Assembly (NCBI RefSeq): GCF_003415675.1
Contig: NZ_QFZK01000001.1
Location: forward strand, 310,001-374,000
Direction of reading: 5' to 3'
DNA length: 64,000 nt
DNA from: Rhodoferax lacus
GTDB taxonomy: Bacteria > Pseudomonadota > Gammaproteobacteria > Burkholderiales > Burkholderiaceae_C
Shown: one piece after another, positions 54,108 through 64,000 of the stretch
How positions within the stretch are numbered: position 1 is the first letter of the stretch
How the letters are laid out: each line of letters opens with the position of its first letter
Position numbers and translations under genes: made by a program
The notes under the pieces: model-generated
Database searches by the model: none
What the model was told of the DNA's origin: nothing
The model's input: only the letters and a program-made list of their open reading frames with translations

Positions 54108-55250
54108 CTAGTAAGGCTTGAAGTTGCTGTTGCCCGCTCGTGCGCCGGGCGCTGCAATCGCTCGTGTCGGGCGTGCCAGCGTGCCCCGGCGCTCCTGCGC
54201 CAAGGCCTGACGCACGGGCGCTGCACCGCCTGCATCCCCCGTCTTGAAGAAGGCAATGCTTTGTTGCAGCTGTTCGGCCTGGCTGGACAGCTCTTCACTG
54301 GTGGCCGCCAGCTCTTCGGACGCAGACGCATTTTGCTGGGTGGCCCTGGTGAGCTGGCCCATGGCGCCGCCAATCTGCACCACCGACTCGCTCTGCTCGG
54401 AGCTGGCAGCGGCGATTTCCTGCACCAGCTCGCTGGTCTTCTGGATGCTGGGCACGATTTCATCGAGCAGTTTGCCCGCGCGCTCAGCAGTAGCCACGCT
54501 GTTGCCCGCGAGTTCGCCGATTTCGCGGGCCGCTTCCTGGCTGCGCTCGGCCAGCTTGCGCACCTCGGCCGCCACGACGGCAAAGCCCTTGCCGTGTTCA
54601 CCGGCACGCGCAGCTTCGATGGCAGCATTCAGGGCCAGCAGGTTGGTCTGGTAGGCAATGTCGTCGACGATGCCAATCTTGGCAGCGATCTGCTTCATGG
54701 CCACCACGGTGTCATTGACGGCTTTTCCGCCGTCCACAGCCTCTTTGCTGGTCTTGGTGGCCATGCTGTCGGTCACTTTGGCGTTGTCGCTGTTCTGGTT
54801 GATCGAGGCCGACATGCTGTCCATGGTGGAACTGGTCTCCTCCACGCTGGCGGCCTGTTCACTGGCGGCCTGCGACAGCGACTGTGCCGTGGCGTTGACC
54901 TGGTTGGCCGCGCCGGTCAACGCATCGGCCGCCGAGTGCACCTCACCGAGCACGCGGGTCAGGTTCTCGGCGGTGGAGTTGGCACTGTCTTTGACCTGAC
55001 CGAACAGGCCGGCGTAGTCGCGCTCGATGCGGTGGGTCAAATCGCCCTCGGCAAAGGCGCCCAAGAGCTGGGCCACATCGCTCAGGCCCTGTTCGCTGGT
55101 GTCCATCAGGCTGTTCATGCCGGTGGCCAGATTGGCAAAGAATCCTGTCTTGCCCTGGGCCGACAGGCGCTGGCTGAAGTCGCCTTGCCCGGCCGCCTGC
55201 ACCAGTGCATCCACCTCTTTTTCGGCGGCCAGCTGGTCCGTCATGTCCTG
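54108..55250 (-). repeat. Duplicated chemoreceptor signalling region, copy A
   Basis: About 1.14 kb nearly identical in DNA and protein to 56719-57865, in the same orientation, 2.6 kb apart. It covers everything from the KEVDAL segment through the signalling hairpin to the stop. The upstream sensor parts of the two genes are unrelated. Confidence 0.85.
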
Positions 55251-56660
55251 CCACTGACCCACAGTGCCCAGGCGATCGCCCTTTTCATTGGTGACCGATG
55301 TTGTGGTCAGGTCATAGATGCGGCCGCCGAGTTGCAGGCGCGACTGCGCTGTTCCGTTCAAGGTGCGCAGGCGCTCCAGGGCCGCGCGGGAATCCGCATA
55401 GAAGATGCCAATGCTGCCATTGACCACCTTCTCCGGATCAAAGCCGGGAATCTGCTTTGCAAACCCTGCCTGGTGGTTGCGCAGCACATCACGCAGCGCA
55501 TGGTTGATGTAGAGCACGGTACCGTCATCGGCGGCGATTCGAACCGGCACGCTGACATGGTCGAGCGCGTGGCGGATACGGGCGTTTCCAGCCGCGGCCA
55601 GCGCACTTTCCTGCAGCGTCTGGCGCACCAGATCCATTTGCGTCTTGAAGACAGCCTTGTCACCCGGTTGGGGGGGCAGCGTGTTGCTGAAGTTTTGCGC
55701 GGCGTATTCGGCAATCAAGGCATTGATGCCCATCTGGTCAGCGTTTTGGCCCTCTACCAGGTCATTGATCTGCTTTGCCAGGGTGGCAAATTCACCTGGC
55801 AAACCATCGGTGTCAATGCGCGCAGCCATCTGGCCTGCGCGCTGTGCTTGCGCCAGGTTTGCGATGGCCTGTATCACCTCCTGAATACGCACGGACAGTT
55901 GCTGCATGGTTGCCATCAGGCTGCTGCTGTCGCCGCTGCGCAGGATCGCGACCGTGTCCAGGCGCCCCTCGGTCACGGCATGTGCCAGTTGTCGGGCGGC
56001 CTGGGGTTCACCACCCAACTGGCGCATGACGGAGCGCACCAGGTGCAGACCCAGAGCCACCAACACGGCTGCTGCCAGGCCAATGATGGCCCAGTTCCAG
56101 TGCAGGCCTTTTTCGCCACTGAGCCGCGCATGGACCGTTGTGGTGTCAGACAGCTTTTCGATGGTGTCGCCAAACTCGCCCATGCTGACTTCCAGGCGCT
56201 TGAAGCGCTCTTCAAATCCGGGCCAGGCCGCATCGCCTTCTACCTTGGAGCTCTGCGCTGCTGCCACCAGATGCTGGGCCGATTGCACATACTGCTCAAG
56301 ATCCGCCTTGAGTCCTCCCAATTGGGACTGGACGGTGGCTACATCGTGGCTGCCCACCGCTTTGAGCTGTTCCTGAAAGCTTTTGACGTGTTCGTCCAGG
56401 TCCGCCCGCACGGCTGCCTGGTCTTCGGCCGAAGGTTTGCCGCTGGCAGCCAGTCGCAGTGCGTTCAGTACGTCGCCGCGAATGGCGTCGTGCATCATGT
56501 CCGCCTGCATTTGTGCCCTGAGCATTTCCGTCGTGCGGTTGGACTGTTCTCCAAAGTCGGCCTGAATGTTGGCGTTGTAGACGCCCATGCCACCGACGGT
56601 CAGCAGGGCGGTCGTGGCCACGACCAACAAGAAATACAAGCGGGCTCTCAGACTGTGCAT
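54108..56660 (-). CDS. Methyl-accepting chemotaxis protein A (4-helix-type sensor, HAMP, PAS)
   Basis: An 850-residue receptor. The start at 56660 is preferred over two upstream ATGs because GGAG lies 7 nt ahead. TM1 is near residues 8-28, an extended helical periplasmic sensor region fills 30-185, TM2 is near 188-207, then HAMP and a linker. A PAS-like domain follows (near 385-500, with [20 protein letters not shown]) and a cytoplasmic signalling coiled coil with the hairpin tip [20 protein letters not shown]. The C-terminus ends NFKPY, matching the CheR-tether pattern. The signalling half is almost identical to the neighbouring receptor. The ligand is unknown. Confidence 0.9.
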   Translation of the reverse strand: MHSLRARLYFLLVVATTALLTVGGMGVYNANIQADFGEQSNRTTEMLRAQMQADMMHDAIRGDVLNALRLAASGKPSAEDQAAVRADLDEHVKSFQEQLKAVGSHDVATVQSQLGGLKADLEQYVQSAQHLVAAAQSSKVEGDAAWPGFEERFKRLEVSMGEFGDTIEKLSDTTTVHARLSGEKGLHWNWAIIGLAAAVLVALGLHLVRSVMRQLGGEPQAARQLAHAVTEGRLDTVAILRSGDSSSLMATMQQLSVRIQEVIQAIANLAQAQRAGQMAARIDTDGLPGEFATLAKQINDLVEGQNADQMGINALIAEYAAQNFSNTLPPQPGDKAVFKTQMDLVRQTLQESALAAAGNARIRHALDHVSVPVRIAADDGTVLYINHALRDVLRNHQAGFAKQIPGFDPEKVVNGSIGIFYADSRAALERLRTLNGTAQSRLQLGGRIYDLTTTSVTNEKGDRLGTVGQWQDMTDQLAAEKEVDALVQAAGQGDFSQRLSAQGKTGFFANLATGMNSLMDTSEQGLSDVAQLLGAFAEGDLTHRIERDYAGLFGQVKDSANSTAENLTRVLGEVHSAADALTGAANQVNATAQSLSQAASEQAASVEETSSTMDSMSASINQNSDNAKVTDSMATKTSKEAVDGGKAVNDTVVAMKQIAAKIGIVDDIAYQTNLLALNAAIEAARAGEHGKGFAVVAAEVRKLAERSQEAAREIGELAGNSVATAERAGKLLDEIVPSIQKTSELVQEIAAASSEQSESVVQIGGAMGQLTRATQQNASASEELAATSEELSSQAEQLQQSIAFFKTGDAGGAAPVRQALAQERRGTLARPTRAIAAPGARAGNSNFKPY

Positions 56661-56718
56661 CAGATATCTCCAGAAAAAATTTTCCAACATGCAGGCATGC
56701 GAGGGGGCTGGGCCCAAG

Positions 56719-57865
56719 CTAGTAAGGCTTGAAGTTGCTGTTGCCCGGGCGGTTTGCGGGTGCGGCAATTGCTCGCATTTGGCGCGCAGATGAGCCGCGA
56801 CGCTCCTGCGTCAAGGCTTGGCGCACGGGCACGGCAGCGACCTCATCACCCGTCTTGAAGAAGGCAATGCTTTGCTGCAACTGCTCGGCTTGGGCAGACA
56901 GTTCCTCACTGGTGGCTGCCAGCTGTTCCGAGGCCGAGGCGTTTTGCTGGGTCGCCCGGGTCAGTTGGCTCATGGCGCCACCAATCTGCACCACCGACTC
57001 GCTTTGCTCGGAGCTGGCTGCGGCAATTTCCTGCACCAGCTCGCTGGTCTTCTGGATGCTGGGCACAATGGCGTCGAGCAGCTTGCCTGCATGCTCTGCG
57101 GTGGCCACGCTGTTGCCCGCGAGTTCGCCGATTTCGCGGGCCGCTTCCTGGCTGCGCTCGGCCAGCTTGCGCACCTCGGCGGCCACCACGGCAAAGCCCT
57201 TGCCGTGTTCACCGGCACGCGCAGCTTCGATGGCAGCATTCAGGGCCAGCAGGTTGGTCTGGTAGGCAATGTCGTCGACGATGCCGATCTTGCCGGCAAT
57301 CTGCTTCATGGCCGCTACCGTGTCGTTCACGGCCCGGCCTCCGTCCACGGCTTCGCGGCTGGTCTTGGTGGCCATGCCATCCGTGACGCGGGCGTTGTCA
57401 CTGTTCTGGTTGATCGAGGCCGACATGCTGTCCATGGTGGAACTGGTCTCCTCCACGCTGGCGGCCTGTTCGCTGGCGGCCTGCGACAGCGATTGTGCCG
57501 TGGCGCTGACCTGGTTGGCTGCTCCTGTGAGGGCATCGGCTGCGGCATGTACCTCGCCCAAGACACGGGTCAGGTTCTCGGCGGTGGAGTTGGCGCTGTC
57601 TTTGACCTGGCCGAACAGGCCGGCGTAGTCGCGCTCGATGCGGTGGGTCAAATCGCCTTCGGCAAAGGCGCCCAAGAGCTGGGCCACATCGCTCAGGCCC
57701 TGCTCGCTGGTGTCCATCAGGCTGTTCATGCCGGTGGCCAGGTTGGCAAAGAAACCGGTCTTGCCCTGAGCCGACAGGCGCTGGCTGAAGTCGCCTTGCC
57801 CAGCCGCCAGCACCAGTGCATCCACCTCTTTTTCGGCAGCCAGTTGGTCCGTCACATCCAGCCAT
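56719..57865 (-). repeat. Duplicated chemoreceptor signalling region, copy B
   Basis: Partner of the copy at 54108-55250. A stretch of at least 25 bp around the stop codons is identical. The PAS-containing region upstream is similar but more divergent. Confidence 0.85.
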
Positions 57866-59301
57866 TGTCCAATGGTGCCCAGGCGCTCGCCGGTATCAGC
57901 AACCACCGAGGTGGTCGTCAGGTCATACACGCGGCTGCCCAGTTGCAGGCGGGACTGGGTGGTGCCGTTGAGGTTGCGCAGCCGGGCCAGTGCGGCTTGT
58001 GGATCGGCGTAGAAAATGCCGATGCTGCCATTGAGAACTTTGTCTGCATCAAAGCCTGGTATCTGCTTGCGGAACCCTTCCTGGTCCCGGCGCAAGGTAT
58101 CGCTCAAGGCATTGTTCATGTAGATGATGGTGCCGTCGTCGGATGCGATGCGCACGGGCAGGCTGACATTGTCCAGTGCTGCCTTGACGCGGGCGTTGTA
58201 GCGCGCGGCCCGGTCAGACGCCACCAGTTGCTGCCGGGCGCCTTCGGCTGCCTCGGTGATTTTTTTCTTCTCGCCAGGCAGCATTTCCATGCGCCCTTCA
58301 AACTGGCCTTTGACGTATTGCCCGATCAGCTCCACCAGTCTGGCATTGAGCGTGGTCTGTGCGTCGACCATGGTGTTGAAGTCGGTGGCCATGGCGCCAA
58401 AGGCACCGGCGAAGTCCTGCGCCCGTATGCGGTAGCTGGTTTCCCCCAGTTCGTTGTGGCGCCTGGCCATCTCGGTCTGTGCAGCATTGAAGGCCACCAG
58501 CGTGGTCTGCATGGCACCCATGGATTGCAGCAATTGACCGGTTTCATCGGTGGCACGGGTGGCAACATCATTGTCCAGGTGGCCGTTGGCAACCGACCGC
58601 GCAACGGCAACAGCGCGCCCCAAGGGGCGCAGGATACTGCGGCCAATGGTGAAGGCCATCACCGCAGTCAGGGCCAGGGCCACCAAAACTGCTGCGACCA
58701 CCTGCTCGAGTTCCAACATGAATTCCGCACGCAGGTCATCCATGTACATGCCCGAGCCAATCACCCAACCCCAAGGCTTGAAGCCTGCCACATACGAGAC
58801 TTTTTCCACTGGCTGCTCCTGGCCAGGCTTGGGCCAGAGGTAACTCAGGTAACCAGCACCGTCTTTCTTCACGGTATCCACAAAGCGCACAAACACGGCA
58901 TGGCCATCCGGGTCTTTGATGCCGCTGACATCCTGTCCATTGAGCTCTGGCTTGAAGGGGTGCGTCACCAGACGCACCTCCATGTCGTTGATCCAGAAAT
59001 ATTCCTTGCCGGCGTAGCGGGCGTCGTTGACCGCCTTGATGGCCATTGCCTGTGCCTGTTCGTGGCTGAGCTGACCCGAAGTTTCCTGCTTGTAAGTGGA
59101 GTCAACAATCGAACTGACGACTTCCACACCCTGTTTGATCGCCGTTTTGCGCGCCTCGTAACTGCTTTGGTACTGCATCCACAAAAGCAGGGCTGTCACG
59201 CAGACAAGCACCAGGGCCCCAAACCCTGCGAGCAATGCCAGCTTCCATTTGATGGACAGCTTGCTCAGCAAGCCTTCTGACGACGCAGCATGTGTAGCCA
59301 A
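56719..59301 (-). CDS. Methyl-accepting chemotaxis protein B (sCache sensor, HAMP, PAS)
   Basis: An 860-residue receptor starting with TTG at 59301, preceded by AGAGGGG at good spacing; no ATG fits the first membrane segment. TM1 lies near residues 20-42. The periplasmic part (45-195) is a single-Cache (sCache_2-like) sensor with YFWIND and [13 protein letters not shown], the form that senses small organic ligands. TM2 is near 200-222, followed by HAMP, a linker with [10 protein letters not shown], a PAS domain and the signalling domain. It ends NFKPY, like its neighbour. The adjacent receptor follows by 58 bp, so the two probably form one operon. Confidence 0.92.
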   Translation of the reverse strand: MATHAASSEGLLSKLSIKWKLALLAGFGALVLVCVTALLLWMQYQSSYEARKTAIKQGVEVVSSIVDSTYKQETSGQLSHEQAQAMAIKAVNDARYAGKEYFWINDMEVRLVTHPFKPELNGQDVSGIKDPDGHAVFVRFVDTVKKDGAGYLSYLWPKPGQEQPVEKVSYVAGFKPWGWVIGSGMYMDDLRAEFMLELEQVVAAVLVALALTAVMAFTIGRSILRPLGRAVAVARSVANGHLDNDVATRATDETGQLLQSMGAMQTTLVAFNAAQTEMARRHNELGETSYRIRAQDFAGAFGAMATDFNTMVDAQTTLNARLVELIGQYVKGQFEGRMEMLPGEKKKITEAAEGARQQLVASDRAARYNARVKAALDNVSLPVRIASDDGTIIYMNNALSDTLRRDQEGFRKQIPGFDADKVLNGSIGIFYADPQAALARLRNLNGTTQSRLQLGSRVYDLTTTSVVADTGERLGTIGQWLDVTDQLAAEKEVDALVLAAGQGDFSQRLSAQGKTGFFANLATGMNSLMDTSEQGLSDVAQLLGAFAEGDLTHRIERDYAGLFGQVKDSANSTAENLTRVLGEVHAAADALTGAANQVSATAQSLSQAASEQAASVEETSSTMDSMSASINQNSDNARVTDGMATKTSREAVDGGRAVNDTVAAMKQIAGKIGIVDDIAYQTNLLALNAAIEAARAGEHGKGFAVVAAEVRKLAERSQEAAREIGELAGNSVATAEHAGKLLDAIVPSIQKTSELVQEIAAASSEQSESVVQIGGAMSQLTRATQQNASASEQLAATSEELSAQAEQLQQSIAFFKTGDEVAAVPVRQALTQERRGSSARQMRAIAAPANRPGNSNFKPY

Positions 59302-59461
59302 TCGATTTCCCCTCTTTTATTTAGATGCACCATTATGGTGGGCCCAAGAGACCGCGATTCCCAATTGTTGGGCTTTTTGCTTGTGGCAAACTCGCGGCCT
59401 CAAGCGTTTTGGCGATGCGCGCCACGCTTGTTTTTGAGTTGCCAGCGTACACCCCATCTCC

Positions 59462-61882
59462 ATGCAAAAAATCATCGCGCAGATCGCGCAAGAAATCCGT
59501 GTTCGCCCCAACCAGGTGGAGACCGCCGTGGCCCTGCTCGATGGCGGCGCCACTGTGCCCTTTATTGCCCGCTACCGCAAGGAAGCCACCGACGGCCTGG
59601 ACGACATCCAGCTGCGTGAGCTGGAAGCCCGCCTGAGTTACTTGCGCGAGTTGCGCGACCGCAAGCTGGCCGTGGTCAAGAGCATTGAAGAGCAGGGCAA
59701 GATGACACCGGCCCTGCTGGCCGCCATAGACGCCACCGCCACCAAGCAGGAGCTCGAAGACCTGTACCTGCCCTTCAAGCCCAAACGCCGCACCAAGGGC
59801 ATGATTGCCCGCGAAGCTGGTCTGGAGCCACTGGCCGAGCGCCTGTTTGCCAACCCCGCCCTGGTGCCCGCCGACGAGGCGCAAGCCTTTGTGCTGGCCG
59901 AGAAGACCGAGGCCGGTGACGACTTCACGACCGTGCAGGCCGTGCTGGACGGCGTGCGCGACCTGCTGTCCGAGCGCTGGGCCGAAGACCCGGTGCTGGT
60001 GCAGGACCTGCGCGAATGGCTTTGGAAGGAAGGCCTGCTGCAGTCCACCCTGATGACCGGCAAGGACGAGACCAACCCCGATGTGGCCAAGTTCCGCGAC
60101 TACTTTGCCTACGACGAGCCGATTGGCCGCGTGCCCTCGCACCGTGCACTGGCCGTGTTCCGCGGCCGCGCCCTGGACATGCTGGACGCCAAGCTGGTGC
60201 TGCCCGAGCCACCCGTGGCCGTGCCCGCAGCGGCTGTGGCCGGTGCCGCCAAGACCCGCGCCGCCCCGGTGGTGACGCTGGCAGAAGGCCGCCTGGCGTT
60301 GAAGCTGGGCTGGAGCCACCAGGGCAGGGCAGGTGACGACCTGATCCGCAAATGCGTGGCCTGGACCTGGAAGGTCAAGCTCAGCCTGTCCACCGAGCGC
60401 GACCTGTTTGCCCGCCTGCGCGAAGATGCCGAGACCGTGGCTATCAAGGTGTTTGCCGACAACCTGCGCGACCTGCTGCTGGCAGCACCGGCCGGTCCCC
60501 GCGTGGTGATGGGGCTGGATCCGGGCATTCGCACCGGCGTGAAGGTGGCGGTGGTGGATGCCACGGGAAAGCTGGTGGAAACCTCCACCGTGTTCCCGCA
60601 TGAGCCGCGCAAGGATTGGGATGGTTCCCTGCACACCTTGGGCGCCCTGTGCATGCGCCATGGCGTGAACCTGATTGCCATCGGCAACGGCACCGCCAGC
60701 CGCGAGACCGACAAGCTGGCGGCCGACCTGATCAAGCTCATGGCAAAAGCGGGCACCGGCAGCGCAAGCGCAGCCGGGGGAGACGCCCCGGCCATCGACA
60801 AGGTTGTGGTGTCCGAGGCGGGAGCATCTGTCTACTCCGCCAGCGAATTTGCCTCGCAAGAGATGCCCGATGTGGACGTCAGCCTGCGCGGTGCAGCCAG
60901 CATTGCACGGCGCCTGCAGGACCCACTGGCCGAGCTGGTCAAGATAGACCCCAAGAGCATTGGCGTGGGCCAGTACCAGCACGACGTGAACCAGAGCGCG
61001 CTGGCCAAGTCCCTGGAGACGGTGGTGGAAGACTGCGTGAACGCGGTGGGCGTGGACCTGAACACGGCCAGCGTGCCTTTGCTCTCCCGCGTGTCGGGCC
61101 TGTCGGGCACCGTGGCCAAGGCTGTGGTGCGCTGGCGGGAAGCCCATGGCGCTTTCAAGAGCCGCCAGGACCTGCTGCAAGTTACCGGCCTGGGCGCCAA
61201 GACCTTTGAGCAAAGCGCAGGCTTTTTGCGCATACGTGGCGGTTCCAACCCGCTGGACATGACCGGCGTGCACCCCGAGACTTACCCCGTGGTGGAGCAA
61301 ATCATCGCCAAGACCGGCAAACCGGTGGCCGAGCTGATGGGCCGTGCCGACATGCTCAAGACCCTGGCACCTGCGCTGTTTGCCAACGCGCAGTTTGGTG
61401 TCATCACGGTCAAGGACATCCTGACCGAGCTGGAAAAGCCGGGCCGCGACCCGCGCCCGGACTTCAAGGTGGCGCGCTTCAACGACGGCGTGGAAGACAT
61501 CAAGGACTTGAAGGAAGGCATGGTGTTGGAGGGCACGGTGAGCAATGTGGCGGCCTTTGGCGCCTTTATTGACCTGGGTGTGCACCAGGACGGCCTGGTG
61601 CATGTGAGCCAGCTGGCCCACAAGTTTGTGAACGACGCGCGCGAGGTGGTCAAGACCGGTGACATCGTGAAGGTCCAGGTGGTGGAGGTGGACGTGGCAC
61701 GCAAGCGCATTGCCCTGACCATGAAGATCGGTGCAGCACCGGCGCGCGCAGCGGGTGACCGCTCGGGCGACAACCGCTACCAGGGTCCGGCCCGTGGCGA
61801 GCGCCAGGTGGGCAGCCGCCGCGATGAGGGCGGCAGTGCACCCTCGGCCATGGCCAGTGCCTTTGCCAAGCTCAAACGCTAG
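59462..61882 (+). CDS. tex: RNA-binding transcription accessory protein Tex
   Basis: An 806-residue Tex (YhgF) protein. The N-terminal helical domain starts MQKIIAQIAQEIRVRPNQV. A YqgF/RNase H-like domain near residues 350-470 shows VVMGLDPGIRTGVKVAVVD. Helix-hairpin-helix repeats follow near 520-580 (VSGLSGTVAKAVVRW), and an S1 RNA-binding domain with FGAFIDLGVHQDGLVHVSQL lies near 690-765. Tex proteins bind RNA and influence transcription of virulence genes in Bordetella and pneumococcus. It is divergent from the chemoreceptors, with 160 bp between starts that hold a small T-rich hairpin but no other gene. Confidence 0.95.
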   Translation: MQKIIAQIAQEIRVRPNQVETAVALLDGGATVPFIARYRKEATDGLDDIQLRELEARLSYLRELRDRKLAVVKSIEEQGKMTPALLAAIDATATKQELEDLYLPFKPKRRTKGMIAREAGLEPLAERLFANPALVPADEAQAFVLAEKTEAGDDFTTVQAVLDGVRDLLSERWAEDPVLVQDLREWLWKEGLLQSTLMTGKDETNPDVAKFRDYFAYDEPIGRVPSHRALAVFRGRALDMLDAKLVLPEPPVAVPAAAVAGAAKTRAAPVVTLAEGRLALKLGWSHQGRAGDDLIRKCVAWTWKVKLSLSTERDLFARLREDAETVAIKVFADNLRDLLLAAPAGPRVVMGLDPGIRTGVKVAVVDATGKLVETSTVFPHEPRKDWDGSLHTLGALCMRHGVNLIAIGNGTASRETDKLAADLIKLMAKAGTGSASAAGGDAPAIDKVVVSEAGASVYSASEFASQEMPDVDVSLRGAASIARRLQDPLAELVKIDPKSIGVGQYQHDVNQSALAKSLETVVEDCVNAVGVDLNTASVPLLSRVSGLSGTVAKAVVRWREAHGAFKSRQDLLQVTGLGAKTFEQSAGFLRIRGGSNPLDMTGVHPETYPVVEQIIAKTGKPVAELMGRADMLKTLAPALFANAQFGVITVKDILTELEKPGRDPRPDFKVARFNDGVEDIKDLKEGMVLEGTVSNVAAFGAFIDLGVHQDGLVHVSQLAHKFVNDAREVVKTGDIVKVQVVEVDVARKRIALTMKIGAAPARAAGDRSGDNRYQGPARGERQVGSRRDEGGSAPSAMASAFAKLKR

Positions 61883-61963
61883 CAGGCCTGGAATGGCTTG
61901 TGTAGGCCGCAGGTTTGCGGAAGATAATGGGCTTCCCTTTCGTGTGCGAAGGCACTTTTTAAT

Positions 61964-62770
61964 ATGAAGCTTTCCGAGTTGTTGGCACGGCAGTTCACTT
62001 TGCCGAGCATCCCCAAGGTCGTGGCACTGTTGCTGAGCGAACTGGATCGCAATGAGGTGGATCTTCAAAAGGTCAACCAGCTCATCAGCACCGACCCGGC
62101 ACTCACCACGCGCCTGCTGCGCCTGGCCAACTCCGATTTCTTCAAGCTGGGCGGCAAGATCAACAGTGTCTCTGAAGCGCTCGCCCTCCTCAATCTGGAC
62201 CTGGTACGCACCATGGCACAGGAAGCGGCCACCGGTGTGTCCATGCGCGCCGTGCCCGGAATCAACCTGCCGCGCTTTTGGGAATACAGCCTGAATGTGG
62301 CGCGTGTGTCGCGGTCGCTGGCCGGCGTAGTGCGGCAAAACCAGCAGGCTGCCTTTACCTGTGGCCTGATTCACGCCTTTGGCGAACTGGCCATGCACCT
62401 GGCCATGCCGGAGCAGACGGCGCTGTTGTCTGAAAAATTCGAGCCACTGGACATGCGCCGGGCCTCGGCAGAGCGCAATACCTTTGGCTATTCCTACGCT
62501 GCGGTCAGCGCCGGGTTTGCCAGCATGTGGCATTTTCCGCAACCCATGGTGGACGCGCTGGAGCACCAGTACGCGCCCTTTGAAAACAATGTGTACGAGC
62601 CCTTGGCCGGCGTGATCCATCTGGCCACCTGGCGGGCACGGGGCAAGGAAGCCAATATGAATGAACGCGCCTTGGCCGTGACCTTTCCGGGGTCCGTCGG
62701 CGTGGTGCTGTCCTTGGATATCGACATGGTGCTGCAGCAGGACCCATTCGATTGGGCCGCCCATACCTGA
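61964..62770 (+). CDS. HDOD domain protein
   Basis: A 268-residue HDOD protein. The fold is HD-like but usually not catalytic and serves in signalling, often near chemotaxis or cyclic-di-GMP genes. The typical pattern is visible: LPSIPKVVALLLSELDRNEV near the front, TRLLRLANSDFF, and FTCGLIHAFGELAMHLAMP where HD phosphodiesterases would carry metal ligands. There is no GGDEF or EAL domain. Its TGA shares a base with the ATG of the hydrolase gene, so the two are coupled. A regulator role in motility is inferred from the neighbouring receptors and cheZ. Confidence 0.9.
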   Translation: MKLSELLARQFTLPSIPKVVALLLSELDRNEVDLQKVNQLISTDPALTTRLLRLANSDFFKLGGKINSVSEALALLNLDLVRTMAQEAATGVSMRAVPGINLPRFWEYSLNVARVSRSLAGVVRQNQQAAFTCGLIHAFGELAMHLAMPEQTALLSEKFEPLDMRRASAERNTFGYSYAAVSAGFASMWHFPQPMVDALEHQYAPFENNVYEPLAGVIHLATWRARGKEANMNERALAVTFPGSVGVVLSLDIDMVLQQDPFDWAAHT

Positions 62771-63753
62771 TGCCTGGCCACACCCTTCGCAACCCGCTGG
62801 CGTTGCTCACGCCCACCATGCACAAGGTGCTGGAGCGCATGCACCGGGCACAGAAAGTGCCCATGCACGCCATGACGCCCCAGCAGGCACGCGCGGCCTA
62901 CGCGGGTGCTGCCGAGGTGCTGGAAATTCCTGGCCAGGCGGTGGATCGGGTGGAGAGTTTCTCGGTCACTGCGCGTGATGGCTATGACATCCCCGTGCGG
63001 CTGTATGCGCCCACAGGTGCCGGCCTGCCGACCCTGGTGTATTTCCATGGCGGCGGCTTCACCATTGGCAGCATTGCCACGCATGATGCGCTGTGCCGCA
63101 GACTCAGCCACCTGGCCGATTGCGCCGTGTTGTCGGTGGACTACCGCCTGGCGCCAGAGCACAAGTTTCCGCAGGCACAGGACGATGCCTGGGATGTGGT
63201 GCAGTGGCTGGCAAGCAAAGGCGCTGCATATGGCCTGGACCCCAAGCGCATCGCCGTGGGTGGCGATAGCGCGGGCGGCACGCTCTCAGCCGTGTGCGCC
63301 ATCCTGGCGCGCGATGCGGGCCTGCACCTGGCATTGCAACTGTTGTTTTACCCCGGCACAGCGGGCCATCAGGACACGCCCTCGCACCGGCGTTTTGCCA
63401 AGGGCTTTGTGCTCGAAGAGCCGCACATCACTTTCTTTTTTGAGCAGTACATCCGCAGCGCGGCAGACCGCGATGACTGGCGCTTTGCCCCGCTGGATGG
63501 CTTAAGGCCAGACGGTGATGTGGCTGACCTGAGCGGCGTGGCGCCTGCCTGGCTGGGCCTGGCGGAGTGCGACCCGCTGGTGGACGAAGGCCTGGCCTAT
63601 GCCGACCGCCTGCGCATGGCGGGTGTGGCGGTGGACCTGGATATCTACAAGGGTGTGGTGCACGAATTCATCAAGATGGGCCGTGCGCTGCCCGAAGCCG
63701 CACAGGCCCATGCCGCTGCCGCACGGGCCTTGCGGGAGGCCTTTGCAATCTAG
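62770..63753 (+). CDS. HSL-type alpha/beta hydrolase (esterase)
   Basis: A 327-residue esterase of the hormone-sensitive-lipase (family IV) type. The oxyanion loop is HGGGF at 93-97, the nucleophile Ser167 lies in GGDSAGG, and the acid and base are Asp and His in ECDPLVDEG and KGVVHEF. The start at 62770 (coupled to the HDOD stop) is preferred to an upstream in-frame ATG. There is no signal peptide, so it acts in the cytoplasm. Substrates are probably short-chain esters. Its stop is 3 nt from the cheZ stop on the other strand. Confidence 0.93.
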   Translation: MPGHTLRNPLALLTPTMHKVLERMHRAQKVPMHAMTPQQARAAYAGAAEVLEIPGQAVDRVESFSVTARDGYDIPVRLYAPTGAGLPTLVYFHGGGFTIGSIATHDALCRRLSHLADCAVLSVDYRLAPEHKFPQAQDDAWDVVQWLASKGAAYGLDPKRIAVGGDSAGGTLSAVCAILARDAGLHLALQLLFYPGTAGHQDTPSHRRFAKGFVLEEPHITFFFEQYIRSAADRDDWRFAPLDGLRPDGDVADLSGVAPAWLGLAECDPLVDEGLAYADRLRMAGVAVDLDIYKGVVHEFIKMGRALPEAAQAHAAAARALREAFAI

Positions 63754-63756
63754 GCC

Positions 63757-64000
63757 TTAGAAGCCCAGGGAGGCGAGCAGGTCGTCCACGTCGGTTTGCT
63801 GCATGGCCTTGTCTGCGGTTTGGGGACCGGTCAGCACATGGGTGTCTACCGTGGCTGCAACCTGTGCTACTTCGGCCACAGGTGCTGCATGCTCTGGAGA
63901 GCTGTCCACCAGCAGTTGCACCAGCTGCAGCTCGGTGCGGGTAATGATGTCAATCACCTTCTGGATGACCTGGCCGGACAAGTCCTGAAAGTCCTGCGCC
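63757..64000 (-). CDS. cheZ: Chemotaxis phosphatase CheZ, C-terminal part
   Basis: The frame is open to the right edge, so only the last 80 residues are present. They read AQDFQDLSGQVIQKVIDIIT, the conserved phosphatase helix with the Gln that attacks phospho-CheY, then a low-complexity linker, and end in DVDDLLASLGF, the standard CheY-binding C-terminus. CheZ speeds dephosphorylation of CheY and resets the flagellar motor signal. cheY and the rest of a chemotaxis operon are expected to the right. Confidence 0.92.
   Translation of the reverse strand, partial: AQDFQDLSGQVIQKVIDIITRTELQLVQLLVDSSPEHAAPVAEVAQVAATVDTHVLTGPQTADKAMQQTDVDDLLASLGF

Noticed and set aside
59360..59378. CCCAA-TTG-TTGGG followed by five T between the chemoreceptor and tex
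   Set aside because: The stem is only 5 bp and AT-rich at the loop; there is no gene in front of it on that strand for it to terminate.

Overview
The window looks like chromosomal DNA of a motile, Gram-negative betaproteobacterium, most likely Burkholderiales and probably Comamonadaceae. This is inferred from high GC, the betaproteobacterial flavour of the proteins, the gene orders rimP-nusA-infB-rbfA-truB-typA and pepA/lptF-lptG, a FlaG-family protein, two chemoreceptors and the end of a cheZ gene. No phage, transposase or CRISPR array was seen.

Layout. 1-4.6 kb: end of tamB, dsbB, and on the minus strand argA with a sulfatase-modifying-factor-like lipoprotein. 4.6-9.4 kb: a DUF1801 gene remnant, the large helicase hrpA, and a very small gene candidate. 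9.4-14.1 kb: a tightly packed minus-strand cluster reading lptF-lptG-cbiX-cysB-like-aminotransferase. 14.1-16.8 kb: pepA, holC, a small conserved-looking protein, tRNA-Ser(GGA) and a terminator. 16.8-18.1 kb: NfeD and QmcA-type membrane proteins. 18.2-22.4 kb: a PLP-dependent basic amino acid decarboxylase, an ATP-grasp-like protein and flaG, closed by a strong terminator. 22.4-24.6 kb: a FabMG-like protein beside classical fabI. 24.6-30.2 kb: the complete yejABEF peptide transporter. 30.2-39.6 kb: the rimP-nusA-infB-rbfA-truB translation operon, typA and a DMT-family exporter.

39.6-52.1 kb is the most unusual part. An AT-rich leader with a perfect TTGACA box and several inverted repeats precedes three contiguous genes: a 2600-residue secreted repeat protein (ten Cys-containing DUF11-like modules, then SdrD/CnaB-like modules), an 1130-residue outer-membrane barrel-like protein with an Ig-like N-terminal part, and an OmpA-like peptidoglycan-binding protein. 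Their overlap and order suggest one cell-surface complex: exposed fibre, outer-membrane anchor or pore, and cell-wall anchor. Its function is unknown from the sequence.

52.1-64 kb: a 37-residue ORF, a two-domain polyphosphate:AMP phosphotransferase, two tandem chemoreceptors whose signalling halves are nearly identical and both end in a CheR-tether-like pentapeptide, the RNA-binding protein Tex, an HDOD protein, an HSL-type esterase, and the C-terminal part of CheZ at the right edge. The tandem receptors plus cheZ suggest that a chemotaxis cluster lies just beyond the window.
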